Below, in pieces: positions 9,861-17,913 of a DNA stretch of 64,000 nt; position 1 is the stretch's first letter; every line of letters begins with the position of its first letter. The stretch comes from Bacteroides sp. GM023 (GTDB lineage Bacteria; Bacteroidota; Bacteroidia; Bacteroidales; Bacteroidaceae). The notes below the pieces were generated by a model. The model was not told the DNA's origin. It was given only the letters and a program-made list of their open reading frames with translations, and did not search any database. Location: contig NZ_JAAXGE010000005.1 of the NCBI RefSeq assembly GCF_014750685.1, forward strand, positions 620,001 through 684,000, written 5' to 3'. Both the position numbers and the translations under genes were made by a program.

Positions 9861-10772
9861 TCAAACGATTCGGGCGATAATTTGTTTTCGATATTCATCA
9901 CCGGCATCACCTACTTCACTGCCTATGGCAGTTTCGTTTACATATTTTCGTTCCAGTTTCACTTTCTTCGTGGCTCCCATTCGCCACCATTCGTATTCCA
10001 CATCCACATGGCCGACGTCGATAGCCTGATAGCCGTCTTTAAACAAATCATAGGCTAGCACGGTGGCCGTCGGACCGAGGGCAATCAGAAATAGCGCTTC
10101 CTTCTCCAGTTTGCGGGCTTCCTGCCTGATGTCCTCCAGGCGGTCGAACGCGTCTCTGGGCGGACAGAGGATGCGTCGTATGCTCCGAGCGTTGTCGAAG
10201 AGGTCGTTTCCTACTCCGAGCCGGCTTTTTTCCCCTTCTATAAAGATGATGTCCCGGTCGTCCCAAATGCCTTTCATGTCGCGAAACCATCGGGCGGAAT
10301 CCTCTTTGCGGGCAAAATCCATATACGGGCGGGTGACGAACGTATTATAATACTTTCGTCCGGACACCAGCAAATGATCCCACCATGAACCATACAAATA
10401 AAAATGAGTTCTCCAGAACCGGCGGCTTTTACGGTTGTAGCGGTATAGGTCGCTGAACGCGTCGGAGATGCATACAATATGTCCTTCCTCCTGACTTCTG
10501 ATTACTTCGGTCAACCTTTTCGCCAATTGCGCGTCACCTTTCTGGAACCGTATCGCCTTTTCCGGACTGGTGAGCAACACTTCCCCGTCGCCAAAGCGGC
10601 TGACGGAACAGCGGTCGTCGATAATTTTGCGTATCGTTTCGTCAATAGAGGCCACTTGCGGTATGATTTTCCCCTTTTTACGTAGAACGATGTACCAGAA
10701 ATTGTACCACTCTACCGTACTACCGTATTTTAACTTATAACGCAGCGTTATGAAAACGTCTCGTATGTTCAT
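9861..10772 (-). CDS. GT-D fold glycosyltransferase (DUF1792 / SP_1767 type)
   Basis: 303 residues. It resembles the DUF1792 family, whose founding member is a streptococcal glucosyltransferase with the GT-D fold. The characteristic segment CSVSRFGDGEVLL near residues 54-66 contains the DxE-type metal/nucleotide site. FIEGEKSRLGVGNDLFD and LIALGPTATVLAYDL in the C-terminal half also fit the family, as does the DVGHVDVEYEW segment near the end. Soluble and likely peripheral. It lies 4 bp downstream of the Wzx flippase stop, so the genes are tightly coupled. In known cases such enzymes extend glycans on serine-rich proteins or capsule; here a capsule/EPS role is inferred from context. Confidence 0.82.
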   Translation of the reverse strand: MNIRDVFITLRYKLKYGSTVEWYNFWYIVLRKKGKIIPQVASIDETIRKIIDDRCSVSRFGDGEVLLTSPEKAIRFQKGDAQLAKRLTEVIRSQEEGHIVCISDAFSDLYRYNRKSRRFWRTHFYLYGSWWDHLLVSGRKYYNTFVTRPYMDFARKEDSARWFRDMKGIWDDRDIIFIEGEKSRLGVGNDLFDNARSIRRILCPPRDAFDRLEDIRQEARKLEKEALFLIALGPTATVLAYDLFKDGYQAIDVGHVDVEYEWWRMGATKKVKLERKYVNETAIGSEVGDAGDEYRKQIIARIV

Positions 10773-10776
10773 TGTT

Positions 10777-12228
10777 TTAGATTTTTTTTCTCAACGAACG
10801 CAATTTTCCGATCATATCGTACTCGTGCGTCATTTGTATGTAAGTGCCAAAGATAATAAAACTAACGATACCTTTGGCAATAATTGTCAAAAAAATATTC
10901 ATCCCTTCCAATGCATATTGCATGGGGACGAGGGCTGCCGCCATCAGCAGACTCACCACCAACGGAGAAATAAGCTGACGAACGAACGTCAAAACACTTC
11001 TCCTGAAAGTCACCCGGTACATCTGCCAGTAGCACTGCATGAAGTTGATGGTAAACGTTGCCACGATGCAAGTTGCCACTGCCGTCAGTGTGCCGAAATA
11101 GAAAATGCCGAGCAGCATGCCCGCCACGTTGAGCACGGACGAGAACACGCCGCATACGAACAAACTCCGCGTGTCTCCTGCCGCCTGAAAGATGGAGCCG
11201 GAAGAAGAAAGAATAATCTGAACCCCCACCGAGAGAGCCAATATCCGGAAGACGGGTACGGATGGCAACCACTGGTCACCGAAAATAATCAGTGTCACCT
11301 CTTGCGCCGTAAAAAACAACAACACGCTGAGAGGCAGTCCGATGAAAGAAAGAAAACGGAGAATCCGTTCGTAGGACGTCGCCAACTTCGCCTTGTCGTT
11401 CTGAAAATCGCTGAAGATGGGGTGCATCACGGGCGTAATCACTTGCGTGATGTTCTGCAAGGGCAGCATCATCAGTCGGTAAGATTTTTCGTAATAGCCG
11501 AGGGGAGACATACCCATATATTTACCAATCAGCAATTTATCAAGATTACGGCTGAAGTAATTGATGACGTTGAACAGGAATTGGTAGGCGGAGTAAGAAA
11601 ATATTTTTCGGAGCACACCCAGTCCCAGCGTGAAGCGCAACCGTTGCGGGTAGCGCTGGTAAGAAATGATGAATATCAGTATGCTCGATACAATCGGGTT
11701 GATAATCAACGCGTACAATCCTGCTCCGCAGAGGGCGGCGGTCACGGCGGCGGCGCCTGCCGAAATCTGTATGATAAAACTGCGCAGGGCGATAAACTTA
11801 AACTCTTTGTTGCGATAGAACAATGCACCCGGAACGATGGTGGCGGATGCGAAAAAAAGGTTGACAGACAGCAGTTGGCAGAGCGTCCGCAGGATGTCGC
11901 TTTCGTAATAGTCGGCGATGAGCCACGAAGCGCCGAAGAAGAGCACGCTGATGCCGATGCCCGTCCACACGGTGAACGAGAAAATGTCCGACAGGTCGTT
12001 CCCCGTCAGCGATTTGTGCTGGATGATGGCGGGCGATACCCCCATGTCCGTGAAAAGATTGAAGAAAGCGATGATAACGGTGGCGATGGCCACTATGCCG
12101 AAGTCGTCCGGCGAAAGGAGGCGTGCCAGTACACCTGCTACGACGAGAGAGATGACGACACCGCTGTATTTGGCCAGTGCCGTGTAGAATACTCCTGAAA
12201 ATAGCTGGCGTTTGATATTGTTAGCCAT
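10777..12228 (-). CDS. Wzx-like oligosaccharide flippase (MOP superfamily)
   Basis: 483 residues with about 12-14 predicted membrane helices spread over the length, the usual size and topology for polysaccharide flippases of the MOP superfamily. ARLLSPDDFGIVAIA near residue 35 and the SPLGYYEKSYRL segment near 245 are typical of the WzxC/Polysacc_synt group. It should move undecaprenyl-linked repeat units across the inner membrane for the Wzy-type polymerase encoded at 22516-23823. Its start overlaps the end of the upstream glycosyltransferase by 8 bp, which suggests translational coupling. This is the only flippase in the window, which ties the two halves of the locus together functionally. 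Confidence 0.92.
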   Translation of the reverse strand: MANNIKRQLFSGVFYTALAKYSGVVISLVVAGVLARLLSPDDFGIVAIATVIIAFFNLFTDMGVSPAIIQHKSLTGNDLSDIFSFTVWTGIGISVLFFGASWLIADYYESDILRTLCQLLSVNLFFASATIVPGALFYRNKEFKFIALRSFIIQISAGAAAVTAALCGAGLYALIINPIVSSILIFIISYQRYPQRLRFTLGLGVLRKIFSYSAYQFLFNVINYFSRNLDKLLIGKYMGMSPLGYYEKSYRLMMLPLQNITQVITPVMHPIFSDFQNDKAKLATSYERILRFLSFIGLPLSVLLFFTAQEVTLIIFGDQWLPSVPVFRILALSVGVQIILSSSGSIFQAAGDTRSLFVCGVFSSVLNVAGMLLGIFYFGTLTAVATCIVATFTINFMQCYWQMYRVTFRRSVLTFVRQLISPLVVSLLMAAALVPMQYALEGMNIFLTIIAKGIVSFIIFGTYIQMTHEYDMIGKLRSLRKKI

Positions 12229-13336
12229 TTATTGCTTGTTTATAAGTTTGTGCATACTCTTTTCCTACCTTCTGGATGTTCATGTTCTCCATGGCGTAGG
12301 TATAATTCATTTCCCCTTCTCCCCACAGGGCGAGACGGCGGGCGGATTCGAGCGACAGGATAATGCTTCTCCTGTTGTCGGGATCAAAGGTGGGGTTGCC
12401 GGTTTCGGTCAGCAGTTCGCCGATATTCCCCACGTTGGGCCCCACCACTACTTTGCGGTAGAGGAAGGCGAGGGGGACGTTGCCGGAGTTGAGTATATCT
12501 TTTCGTTGGATAAGTATCACGTCCGAGGCTGCCATATAATAAGGCAGGTCGCAGTTGTCTATCAGTTCGTCGTTGGCTCCGGCCTTCAGCTTCATCCAGC
12601 GGTTGAGCAGGGGGATGAGCAGGTAATACCCGATGCGCGAGGCCCATCGCTTGAAGAGATTGCTGCCATACTTGTTGCTCTTCGAGAAAGGATAGAGGCG
12701 CGGGGCGAGAAGCATCTTGCGTGGCTCGTTCCATTCCCGGAACGCGCCGAGCACCATGTCTATTTCTTCCCGGTTGCGGAACTTGCCGAAGGCGGTGACG
12801 ATGAATGCGTTCTGCGACAAGTTGAGATACTGTCGGGCACGTTCCACGCTGATATCTTCATTATACGTATATTGGTAGATGTGGTGCGGAATCACGACAT
12901 TGCGGCTGTCGGGATACCTGGCAATGAACTCATTGCGGCTGAACTGCCCCATGTGCACCACGACATCGCTTTCGGACTCGATGATGTCATACGCCTGGCT
13001 GATTACTGCATTGGCGTAGTGCGGGCGTACGTTGTGGCGTGTGTAGACGAAGCGCGTCCCTCGTGAGCGGAAGAAACGGATTCGTTCTTCCAGTCGCCGG
13101 ACGACATCGGGGTCATCGCACGTCCAGCCTACCACTTCTTCCGGCCACTGAAAGTGGATGATGTCATAATCCGTATCTGAGTTCCAAAATTCCTTGGTGG
13201 AACATCGCACGTCGATACCGGCCATTTTGATGGCATCGCACAGAATCGGGACGAACAGATTGTCCGTGTCTCCATTTTCCCTGAATACAATAAGTGCTTT
13301 TATCGGTTGACTGCTAATATCTTCACTGTTGTTCAT
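12221..13336 (-). CDS. Glycosyltransferase-like protein, GT-B fold
   Basis: 371 residues, with an ATG at 13336. The N-terminal domain starts with KALIVFRENG and has IIHFQWPEEV and FVYTRHNVRPHY, a layout seen in group 1 and beta-mannosyltransferase-like proteins. The C-terminal half holds VTAFGKFRNREE, a basic segment, and YYMAASDVILIQRKDILNSGNVPLAF, which corresponds to the donor-binding end of GT-B enzymes. A strict E-x7-E motif is absent (the region reads SGNVPLAFLYRK), so it may be divergent. It is the first clear glycosyltransferase gene after the Lys-rich unknown protein and overlaps wzx. Specific activity unknown. Confidence 0.78.
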   Translation of the reverse strand: MNNSEDISSQPIKALIVFRENGDTDNLFVPILCDAIKMAGIDVRCSTKEFWNSDTDYDIIHFQWPEEVVGWTCDDPDVVRRLEERIRFFRSRGTRFVYTRHNVRPHYANAVISQAYDIIESESDVVVHMGQFSRNEFIARYPDSRNVVIPHHIYQYTYNEDISVERARQYLNLSQNAFIVTAFGKFRNREEIDMVLGAFREWNEPRKMLLAPRLYPFSKSNKYGSNLFKRWASRIGYYLLIPLLNRWMKLKAGANDELIDNCDLPYYMAASDVILIQRKDILNSGNVPLAFLYRKVVVGPNVGNIGELLTETGNPTFDPDNRRSIILSLESARRLALWGEGEMNYTYAMENMNIQKVGKEYAQTYKQAING

Positions 13337-13402
13337 GTTTTTACTTTAGTCATTTATCAGCCCCTGGCTATGCCACAAAGGTAATAAAACTTATGAGAAA
13401 CC

Positions 13403-14002
13403 CTACTTTTTTTGCGGCTTCTTTTTGCCGGACGATGCTTTCTTCGTTTCATTTTTCTTTTTGTTCTGTCCATCTTTCTCTTTGTGCCGTTTTTCTTTAT
13501 CTTTCTTTTGTTTCCCATTCTCTTTCTCTTGTTTCTTATTCTCTTTATCTTGTTCGGATTTCGCACCGTTCATATGTTTGGGAGGCTTTTGTGCCGCCCG
13601 TCTTTTCAATTCTTCTTCGTCTACTTGCTGCTGAAGAATAATCTGACGCTTGTCATAGTTCTTGATTTCGCTGTAGTCTACGGTTGTCACGACAAGACAT
13701 TTGCCGCTTTGCAGTGCCCGGATAATCAGGCTGCATAGAATCAGCGGGTAGAATTTACATTTTATCTCCTTGAGATGCGCATTGAACGCTTGCGCATAGG
13801 AGATTATGTTGTAATTCCCCAAGTTTTCCATCCGCCATGCTTCGGCTGAGTTGACCGTTGTCACCTCCTGCACTTTCTGGTGTGACAGGGGAGAGATGGT
13901 ACGCACGTAACGAATGAGGCGACCGAAAGAAAGGTGGATACATCTTTGTAGTACTTGGCGTACTACTTCGTCATCATTAAGAATTTTTTTTGAATTAGCC
14001 AT
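13403..14002 (-). CDS. Unknown protein with a long lysine-rich tail
   Basis: 199 residues, not recognised. Residues 1 to about 135 look like a compact domain (KKILNDDEVV at the start, then FGRLIRYVRTISPL, and a hydrophobic FYPLILCSLIIRAL near 105-118). The last 55 or so residues are almost only Lys, Glu, Asp, Asn and Gln with no hydrophobic residues, ending KKKPQKK. Such a tail is probably disordered and could bind nucleic acid or anionic polymer. It is the first gene of the second minus-strand operon and is divergent from the replication-like module at 14175. UpxY and UpxZ regulators usually head Bacteroides capsule operons, but I see no similarity to either. Confidence 0.7.
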   Translation of the reverse strand: MANSKKILNDDEVVRQVLQRCIHLSFGRLIRYVRTISPLSHQKVQEVTTVNSAEAWRMENLGNYNIISYAQAFNAHLKEIKCKFYPLILCSLIIRALQSGKCLVVTTVDYSEIKNYDKRQIILQQQVDEEELKRRAAQKPPKHMNGAKSEQDKENKKQEKENGKQKKDKEKRHKEKDGQNKKKNETKKASSGKKKPQKK

Positions 14003-14174
14003 ATTTTTTTTAGTTGTTAAAATTCTGGCGCAAAGTTCTTTAAAAGTTTATTAAAAATTCTCTTCATTTATGAAGAAGTGTATTCCAGACGTTTTATAGA
14101 CCTTCGTGCTCACTAAGTTACCTCGCCGGAAAGGGTGTGGTTTTGTCGAATAATTTTAAAAATTGGAAGAAATA
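14003..14174. other. Divergent intergenic region between EPS operon and plus-strand module
   Basis: An AT-rich 172-bp gap between the Lys-tailed protein (minus) and the DUF4373 protein (plus). It should hold both promoters, but no full TAnnTTTG box is convincing. The closest on the minus strand is the GAACTTTG near 14031-14038. GGAAGAA at 14165-14171 sits just ahead of the ATG at 14175 as a ribosome binding site. Confidence 0.4.
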
Positions 14175-15266
14175 ATGAAAAAAGACCAGTATTTTAACTT
14201 GGAAGTAAATTTATTGAACGACGATAATATCGCCGGCATGATGGCGGAATTGGATGCCGCGCAAGCTATCGGAATCTATGTAATGTTGCTGCTTCATCTG
14301 CGCACGAAGGACAATTACGAGGCTTCCTGCACGCCGCTTCTGCTGAAAGCCTTTGCCCGACGCTATGAACTGGACTTGGCAATGATGGAACATGTGCTCC
14401 GCGACTATCATCTTTTTGAGGTGAACGAGGAACGGCAAACTTTTCGGGCTCCTTATCTGGACAGGGTGATGAAACGGCTTGAAGAGAAGTGGCGCATGGA
14501 TACCGAAAATGGTAAAAAAGGGGGGCGTCCGAGGAAGCCTGTGAAATCTTCTGAAACGCCCGCCAGCAAGGGGCAAAAACCCAACGAAACCCAAGAGAAG
14601 AGAGAAGAGGAGAAGAGAAGTATTACTACTGTTGTAACCAACAGCAGTAATACGCGGACGATGCCGGTGGCGGAGACTGTTGCTGCTGTTGTCACTACCT
14701 GTATTTCCCCGGTGGAAGTTGTCGATGCTCCTGTCGCCAATGCTTGTGTTCCGATAACGAAGACCGTCACTACTCCTGTCTCCACCTCTGTTCCTGCTAC
14801 GTCCGGGATACGAATCCGTTCGGTGGATGAAGAAGGGCAACGCCCATTGCAGCCTGTTGTGCCGTGGGAAGTCTTGGTGGACAGGCTTGCCGATTCGCAA
14901 CTGTATATGGAACTGGCAGGGCAACGTTCCGGCTTGGGACGGCTTTTTCTCGATCATCAGAAAGAGATTATCAAACTGTTCAAAGGTCATATCCGGCTCT
15001 ACGGGAAAGAAAACGAACTGCTGTTCTACGATGACGTGAAGCGTTATTTCTCTAATTATATCGCTGCCGGTTCCATCACCTGCGGCAAGTTGCGTGAAGC
15101 GTTATTGCAGGAAATCAAACTGCGGGAAAACAAGAACATGAACCGTTTTGAGAGCACGGTGGACGGGCAGCGGACGTATCTGGGACATCTCATCCCGAAT
15201 GACGCACCGCCACGGCCGGACGGCTCGGCGGTGTGGGATGAGGTGAGGAAAAGATGGGGACATTGA
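14175..15266 (+). CDS. DUF4373 replication-initiator-like protein
   Basis: 363 residues from the ATG at 14175. A TTG at 14163 extends the frame but lies before the GGAAGAA ribosome binding site. Residues 1-95 match the Lin1244/Lin1753-like N-terminal domain (DUF4373), a winged-helix-like unit common in phage and mobile-element replication proteins: YFNLEVNLLNDDNI, then GIYVMLLLHLR. A Thr/Val/Ala-rich linker covers about 145-220. The C-terminal part (VPWEVLVDRLADSQLY, RLYGKENELLFYDDVKRYFSNYIAAGS) matches the DUF7833-type domain usually found with it. It is followed by a tandem repeat and then the primase-helicase gene, so a role in loading or recruiting that helicase is plausible but inferred. 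Confidence 0.8.
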   Translation: MKKDQYFNLEVNLLNDDNIAGMMAELDAAQAIGIYVMLLLHLRTKDNYEASCTPLLLKAFARRYELDLAMMEHVLRDYHLFEVNEERQTFRAPYLDRVMKRLEEKWRMDTENGKKGGRPRKPVKSSETPASKGQKPNETQEKREEEKRSITTVVTNSSNTRTMPVAETVAAVVTTCISPVEVVDAPVANACVPITKTVTTPVSTSVPATSGIRIRSVDEEGQRPLQPVVPWEVLVDRLADSQLYMELAGQRSGLGRLFLDHQKEIIKLFKGHIRLYGKENELLFYDDVKRYFSNYIAAGSITCGKLREALLQEIKLRENKNMNRFESTVDGQRTYLGHLIPNDAPPRPDGSAVWDEVRKRWGH

Positions 15267-15599
15267 CGTTGGTTTTTGTCTGTTCATGGACGTAGGCTTA
15301 TCGTTGTTGCGCCCACGCTTGGCGTATGCTGTGCCCACGCTTGGCGTACGTTGTGCCCACGCTTGGCGAACGCTGTGCCCACGCTTGGCGAACGCTGTAC
15401 CCGCACTTGGCGTACGCTGTGCCCACGCTTGACATATGCTATACCCATGTATGGCGTATCTTTCCTCTATGTTCAATGGTATTCCAAGCCGATGCCCTGA
15501 ATCTATTTACTTAGACTTTCATGTTTGTCCGTCCCATTGCCCTCTTGCTTTTAGCATCGGACAAACAACTAAAAATATATTGAAAACGAATAAAAAATT
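15267..15599. other. Intergenic region ahead of the primase-helicase
   Basis: 333 bp between the DUF4373 gene and the primase-helicase gene. The left half is the 22-bp tandem array annotated separately. The right half (15462-15599) is AT-richer, without a recognisable TAnnTTTG box or terminator. The primase-helicase ATG at 15600 follows an A-rich stretch. Confidence 0.5.
15308..15461. repeat. Seven-copy tandem repeat, 22-bp unit
   Basis: Seven consecutive 22-bp units start at 15308, 15330, 15352, 15374, 15396, 15418 and 15440. The core is GCCCACGCTTGGCGTACGC preceded by TGT. Units 3 and 4 are identical, units 1, 2 and 5 differ at a few bases, and units 6 and 7 are increasingly degenerate, so the array decays toward the right. 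The GCGTACGC at unit boundaries is itself palindromic. The period is not a multiple of three, so the open frames across it are not coding. There are no spacers, so it is not CRISPR. It lies 42 bp after the DUF4373 stop codon. Confidence 0.9.
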
Positions 15600-17399
15600 A
15601 TGAGAAATTTTGCCAGTTATGATGTCGATATTCGCCGAAGAACGAGCGGTGTCGTGAAAACAATTTGTAATAAATGTCTCCCTACAAGGCACAATAAACG
15701 CGACCACTCTCTGCGTGTCAATATCGACACAGGGCATTGCCACTGTTACCACTGCGGAGCCGACTTCTACGTCCCCGACGATAACGAAGAACGCGAAAAA
15801 GCCGAACACCGTGCAGCCCGCCAGCGTCGTGCGGCCGCTATCCCGCAACACTTTCAGCGTCCTGTATTTGATTCCTCTAAAACCGTGCTTTCCGAAGCCA
15901 CGGAGCGTTGGCTGGTCGAAACCCGCTGCATCCCGCAATCCGTTATCGCTGCGCTGCGTATCACAGAGCAGGATGAATATATGCCACAATCTGCCAAGAA
16001 CGAACGTTGTATCTGCTTCAACTATTTCGAGGGAGAGCAACTGATAAACACGAAATTTCGTGGCATCAACGAAAAGCATTTCAAAATGGTGCAGGGAGCC
16101 GAACTGATTCCCTACAACATCGACTCCGTATTGGGGCAGACTTCCTGCATTATCCATGAAGGTGAACTGGACGCCGCCTCTTCTATCGCCGCCGGATTCA
16201 AAAGCGTAATCTCCGTTCCCGCCGGTGCCAACTCGAACCTTTCCTGGCTCGACCGTTTCATGGAAACCCACTTTGAGGATTTGAAAGAAATTATCATTGC
16301 CGTAGACACGGATTCTGCCGGACTGAAACTGCGTGACGAGCTTATCAACCGCCTGGGGGCTGAACGATGCCGCGTCGTGACTTACGGCCCGGAGTGCAAA
16401 GATGCGAATGAACATCTCTGCAAATATGGGATTTCGAGTCTTCGTATCGCCATCGAACAGGCTGCGGAAGTCCCTCTCGAGGGTGTTTTCACGGCTGCCG
16501 ACCTGCATGGTGACTTGCTGGCTCTTTTCGACAATGGTTTCGGTCCCGGTGCGGATACGGGTTGGAAGGAAATGGATGACATCTGCACGTACGAGCGTGG
16601 ACGTTTCGCAGTAATCACAGGAATGCCCGGTGCAGGAAAATCCGAATGGCTCGACGAACTGGTATTGCGGCTTTGCCTGCGCCATCAATGGAAAATTGCT
16701 TTTTTCAGCCCGGAGAATATCCCTATCGTCTATCATCACCGAAAGTTGATTGAGAAACTGACCGCCCATCGTTTTCAGCGAAGTTACGGTATGTCGGAAG
16801 GGCTTATGATGCAGGCGGAAGAATTTCTGACCGAAAATGTATCGCATATTTCCTTGAAGGGGAATGTCACGCCGGAACGGGTACTTGGCAAGGCACGTGA
16901 GCTTGTTGTCCGCCGGGGATGCCGCATCCTCGTGCTCGACCCTCTGAACCGCTTTGACCATGCTCCGCAACCGGGGCAGACGGAGACGCAATACCTTTCC
17001 AACTTGTTGAATAAATTCACGGAATTTGCCGTGCAGTATAATTGCCTGGTGATACTCGTTGCCCATCCCCGAAAGATGAACCGCAACCCGGTGACAAATT
17101 CTACTCCGCGTGTGGAGATGTACGACATCAATGGTTCGGCCGACTTTTACAATAAGGCTGACTATGGTATTGTGGTAGAGCGTGATAAGGAAGTCGGCGT
17201 CACCCGTGTGTATGTAGACAAAGTGAAATTCAAGCATCTCGGACTAGGCGGCATGGTTACTTTTGCCTATGATCCTGTGAGCGGTCGCTATCTGCCTTGC
17301 ACGGAATCACATGACCCTGCTGTTCCTGTGGACAGGCGTGTCGGGGGCGTGACGTACGATTCGACTTGTTGGCTGCCGGAGAAAGAGCTGTTTGATTAA
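15600..17399 (+). CDS. Bifunctional primase-helicase, Twinkle / T7 gp4-like
   Basis: 599 residues. The domain order is that of phage T7 gp4 and mitochondrial Twinkle. A zinc-ribbon is formed by Cys 23, 26, 49 and 52. It is followed by a TOPRIM region with IIHEGELDAAS (conserved Glu) near 185 and VDTDSAG (conserved Asp pair) near 235. A RecA/DnaB-type helicase domain follows with Walker A GMPGAGKS near 342, Walker B RILVLDPLNRFDH near 445 and LVILVAHPRK near 485. It is expected to unwind DNA and, if the zinc and TOPRIM parts are intact as they look, to prime synthesis. Such proteins normally belong to phages or plasmids. Here it sits inside a capsule locus with no capsid, terminase or integrase gene, with DUF4373, DUF4248, HU-like and amidase neighbours. 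Confidence 0.9.
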   Translation: MRNFASYDVDIRRRTSGVVKTICNKCLPTRHNKRDHSLRVNIDTGHCHCYHCGADFYVPDDNEEREKAEHRAARQRRAAAIPQHFQRPVFDSSKTVLSEATERWLVETRCIPQSVIAALRITEQDEYMPQSAKNERCICFNYFEGEQLINTKFRGINEKHFKMVQGAELIPYNIDSVLGQTSCIIHEGELDAASSIAAGFKSVISVPAGANSNLSWLDRFMETHFEDLKEIIIAVDTDSAGLKLRDELINRLGAERCRVVTYGPECKDANEHLCKYGISSLRIAIEQAAEVPLEGVFTAADLHGDLLALFDNGFGPGADTGWKEMDDICTYERGRFAVITGMPGAGKSEWLDELVLRLCLRHQWKIAFFSPENIPIVYHHRKLIEKLTAHRFQRSYGMSEGLMMQAEEFLTENVSHISLKGNVTPERVLGKARELVVRRGCRILVLDPLNRFDHAPQPGQTETQYLSNLLNKFTEFAVQYNCLVILVAHPRKMNRNPVTNSTPRVEMYDINGSADFYNKADYGIVVERDKEVGVTRVYVDKVKFKHLGLGGMVTFAYDPVSGRYLPCTESHDPAVPVDRRVGGVTYDSTCWLPEKELFD

Positions 17400-17407
17400 T
17401 CACTAAA

Positions 17408-17632
17408 TCAAGGTTCTTGGAGTACTTCCACGATTAGATGTACTTGGGCAGGGGTATAGTGCCTGCTTCGTGGATTCATGCCGGTGGCGATGAGTCGTTC
17501 TTTCAGTCCCGGAGCAGCGTCTATCCATTCGTTGAATCGGTCTACTGCGCTTTGTTGTTGTACGTTGGGAATGTATAGCATGGCTAGTTCGCCTTTCCCG
17601 TAGCTGCGGTATTGGAATGTTTTTTCTTCCAT
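17408..17632 (-). CDS. DUF4248 family protein
   Basis: 74 residues. It matches the small DUF4248 family of Bacteroidales: an aromatic start with FQYRSYGKGELAMLYIPN, a central RFNEWID, and the end YTPAQVHLIVEVLQEP. The conserved R-x-YGK-x-ELA and TPxQVxLIVExL patterns are visible. Function is unknown. It is convergent with the primase-helicase (8 bp between stops) and divergent from the HU-like gene, with the 10-bp repeat array in the shared upstream region. The family is often met next to HU-like and amidase genes in Bacteroides, so it is probably part of this module; the minus orientation suggests independent control. Confidence 0.85.
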   Translation of the reverse strand: MEEKTFQYRSYGKGELAMLYIPNVQQQSAVDRFNEWIDAAPGLKERLIATGMNPRSRHYTPAQVHLIVEVLQEP

Positions 17633-17720
17633 TTTCAGTTGTATTTAGTGGCGTTGTAATTGGTATAAAGTTACGCATTTTTACCGGATTTGGCAAGTTT
17701 TGTATATACAATTTTCGCTC

Positions 17721-17830
17721 TAATCCTCTTTAATCCGCCCTCTTTTGCTTTCTTCCATTTTAGTCCGTCTTATCCAGTCTTATCCCGTTTTATTCCGTCT
17801 TAATCCGGCGTAGCCCGGTGTAATCCGTTA
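17721..17830. repeat. Eleven-copy tandem repeat, 10-bp unit, ahead of the HU-like gene
   Basis: Eleven consecutive 10-bp units start at 17721, with consensus TAATCCGTCT or close variants (TAATCCTCTT, TAATCCGCCC, TAGTCCGTCT, TATCCAGTCT, TATTCCGTCT, TAATCCGGCG, TAGCCCGGTG and so on). Units 3 and 4 are the weakest. The period is close to one turn of B-DNA, so the repeated TCC/CGG face lies on one side of the helix. The array ends at 17830, about where the -33 region of the putative HU-like promoter would be. Confidence 0.85.
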
Positions 17831-17849
17831 AGTCGCTATCCTCTTGCCG

Positions 17850-17857
17850 TACCTTTG
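17850..17857 (+). promoter_or_regulatory. Putative -7 box of the HU-like gene promoter
   Basis: TACCTTTG fits the Bacteroides -7 consensus TAnnTTTG and lies 56 bp before the ATG at 17914. No TTTG-type -33 element is seen at the expected distance; the end of the 10-bp array occupies that position instead. Confidence 0.6.
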
Positions 17858-17913
17858 TTTCACCATCAGAAAGGGAGAATGTCCTTCCTTTCGTAGAAAC
17901 AAATAGTTAAGGT

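Noticed and set aside
10750-12198. 482-codon open frame on the plus strand
   Set aside because: Opposite the Wzx flippase gene, whose helices and family motifs are evident. The plus frame is His/Arg/Gln-rich, typical of a shadow frame.
12212-13066. 284-codon open frame on the plus strand
   Set aside because: Opposite the glycosyltransferase at 12221-13336; no family features and no promoter or ribosome binding site.
15308-15461. CRISPR array
   Set aside because: Repeats are directly adjacent without spacers, the unit is only 22 bp, and no cas genes are nearby. The same holds for the arrays at 18430, 42158 and 51061.
15276-15514. Small ORFs through the 22-bp array
   Set aside because: The period is not divisible by three, all three frames are open by composition, and the product would be a meaningless mixture of repeated words.
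15519-17237. 572-codon open frame on the minus strand
   Set aside because: It lies wholly opposite the primase-helicase gene, whose zinc, TOPRIM and Walker motifs are clear. The minus frame has no recognisable motif and arises from codon bias.
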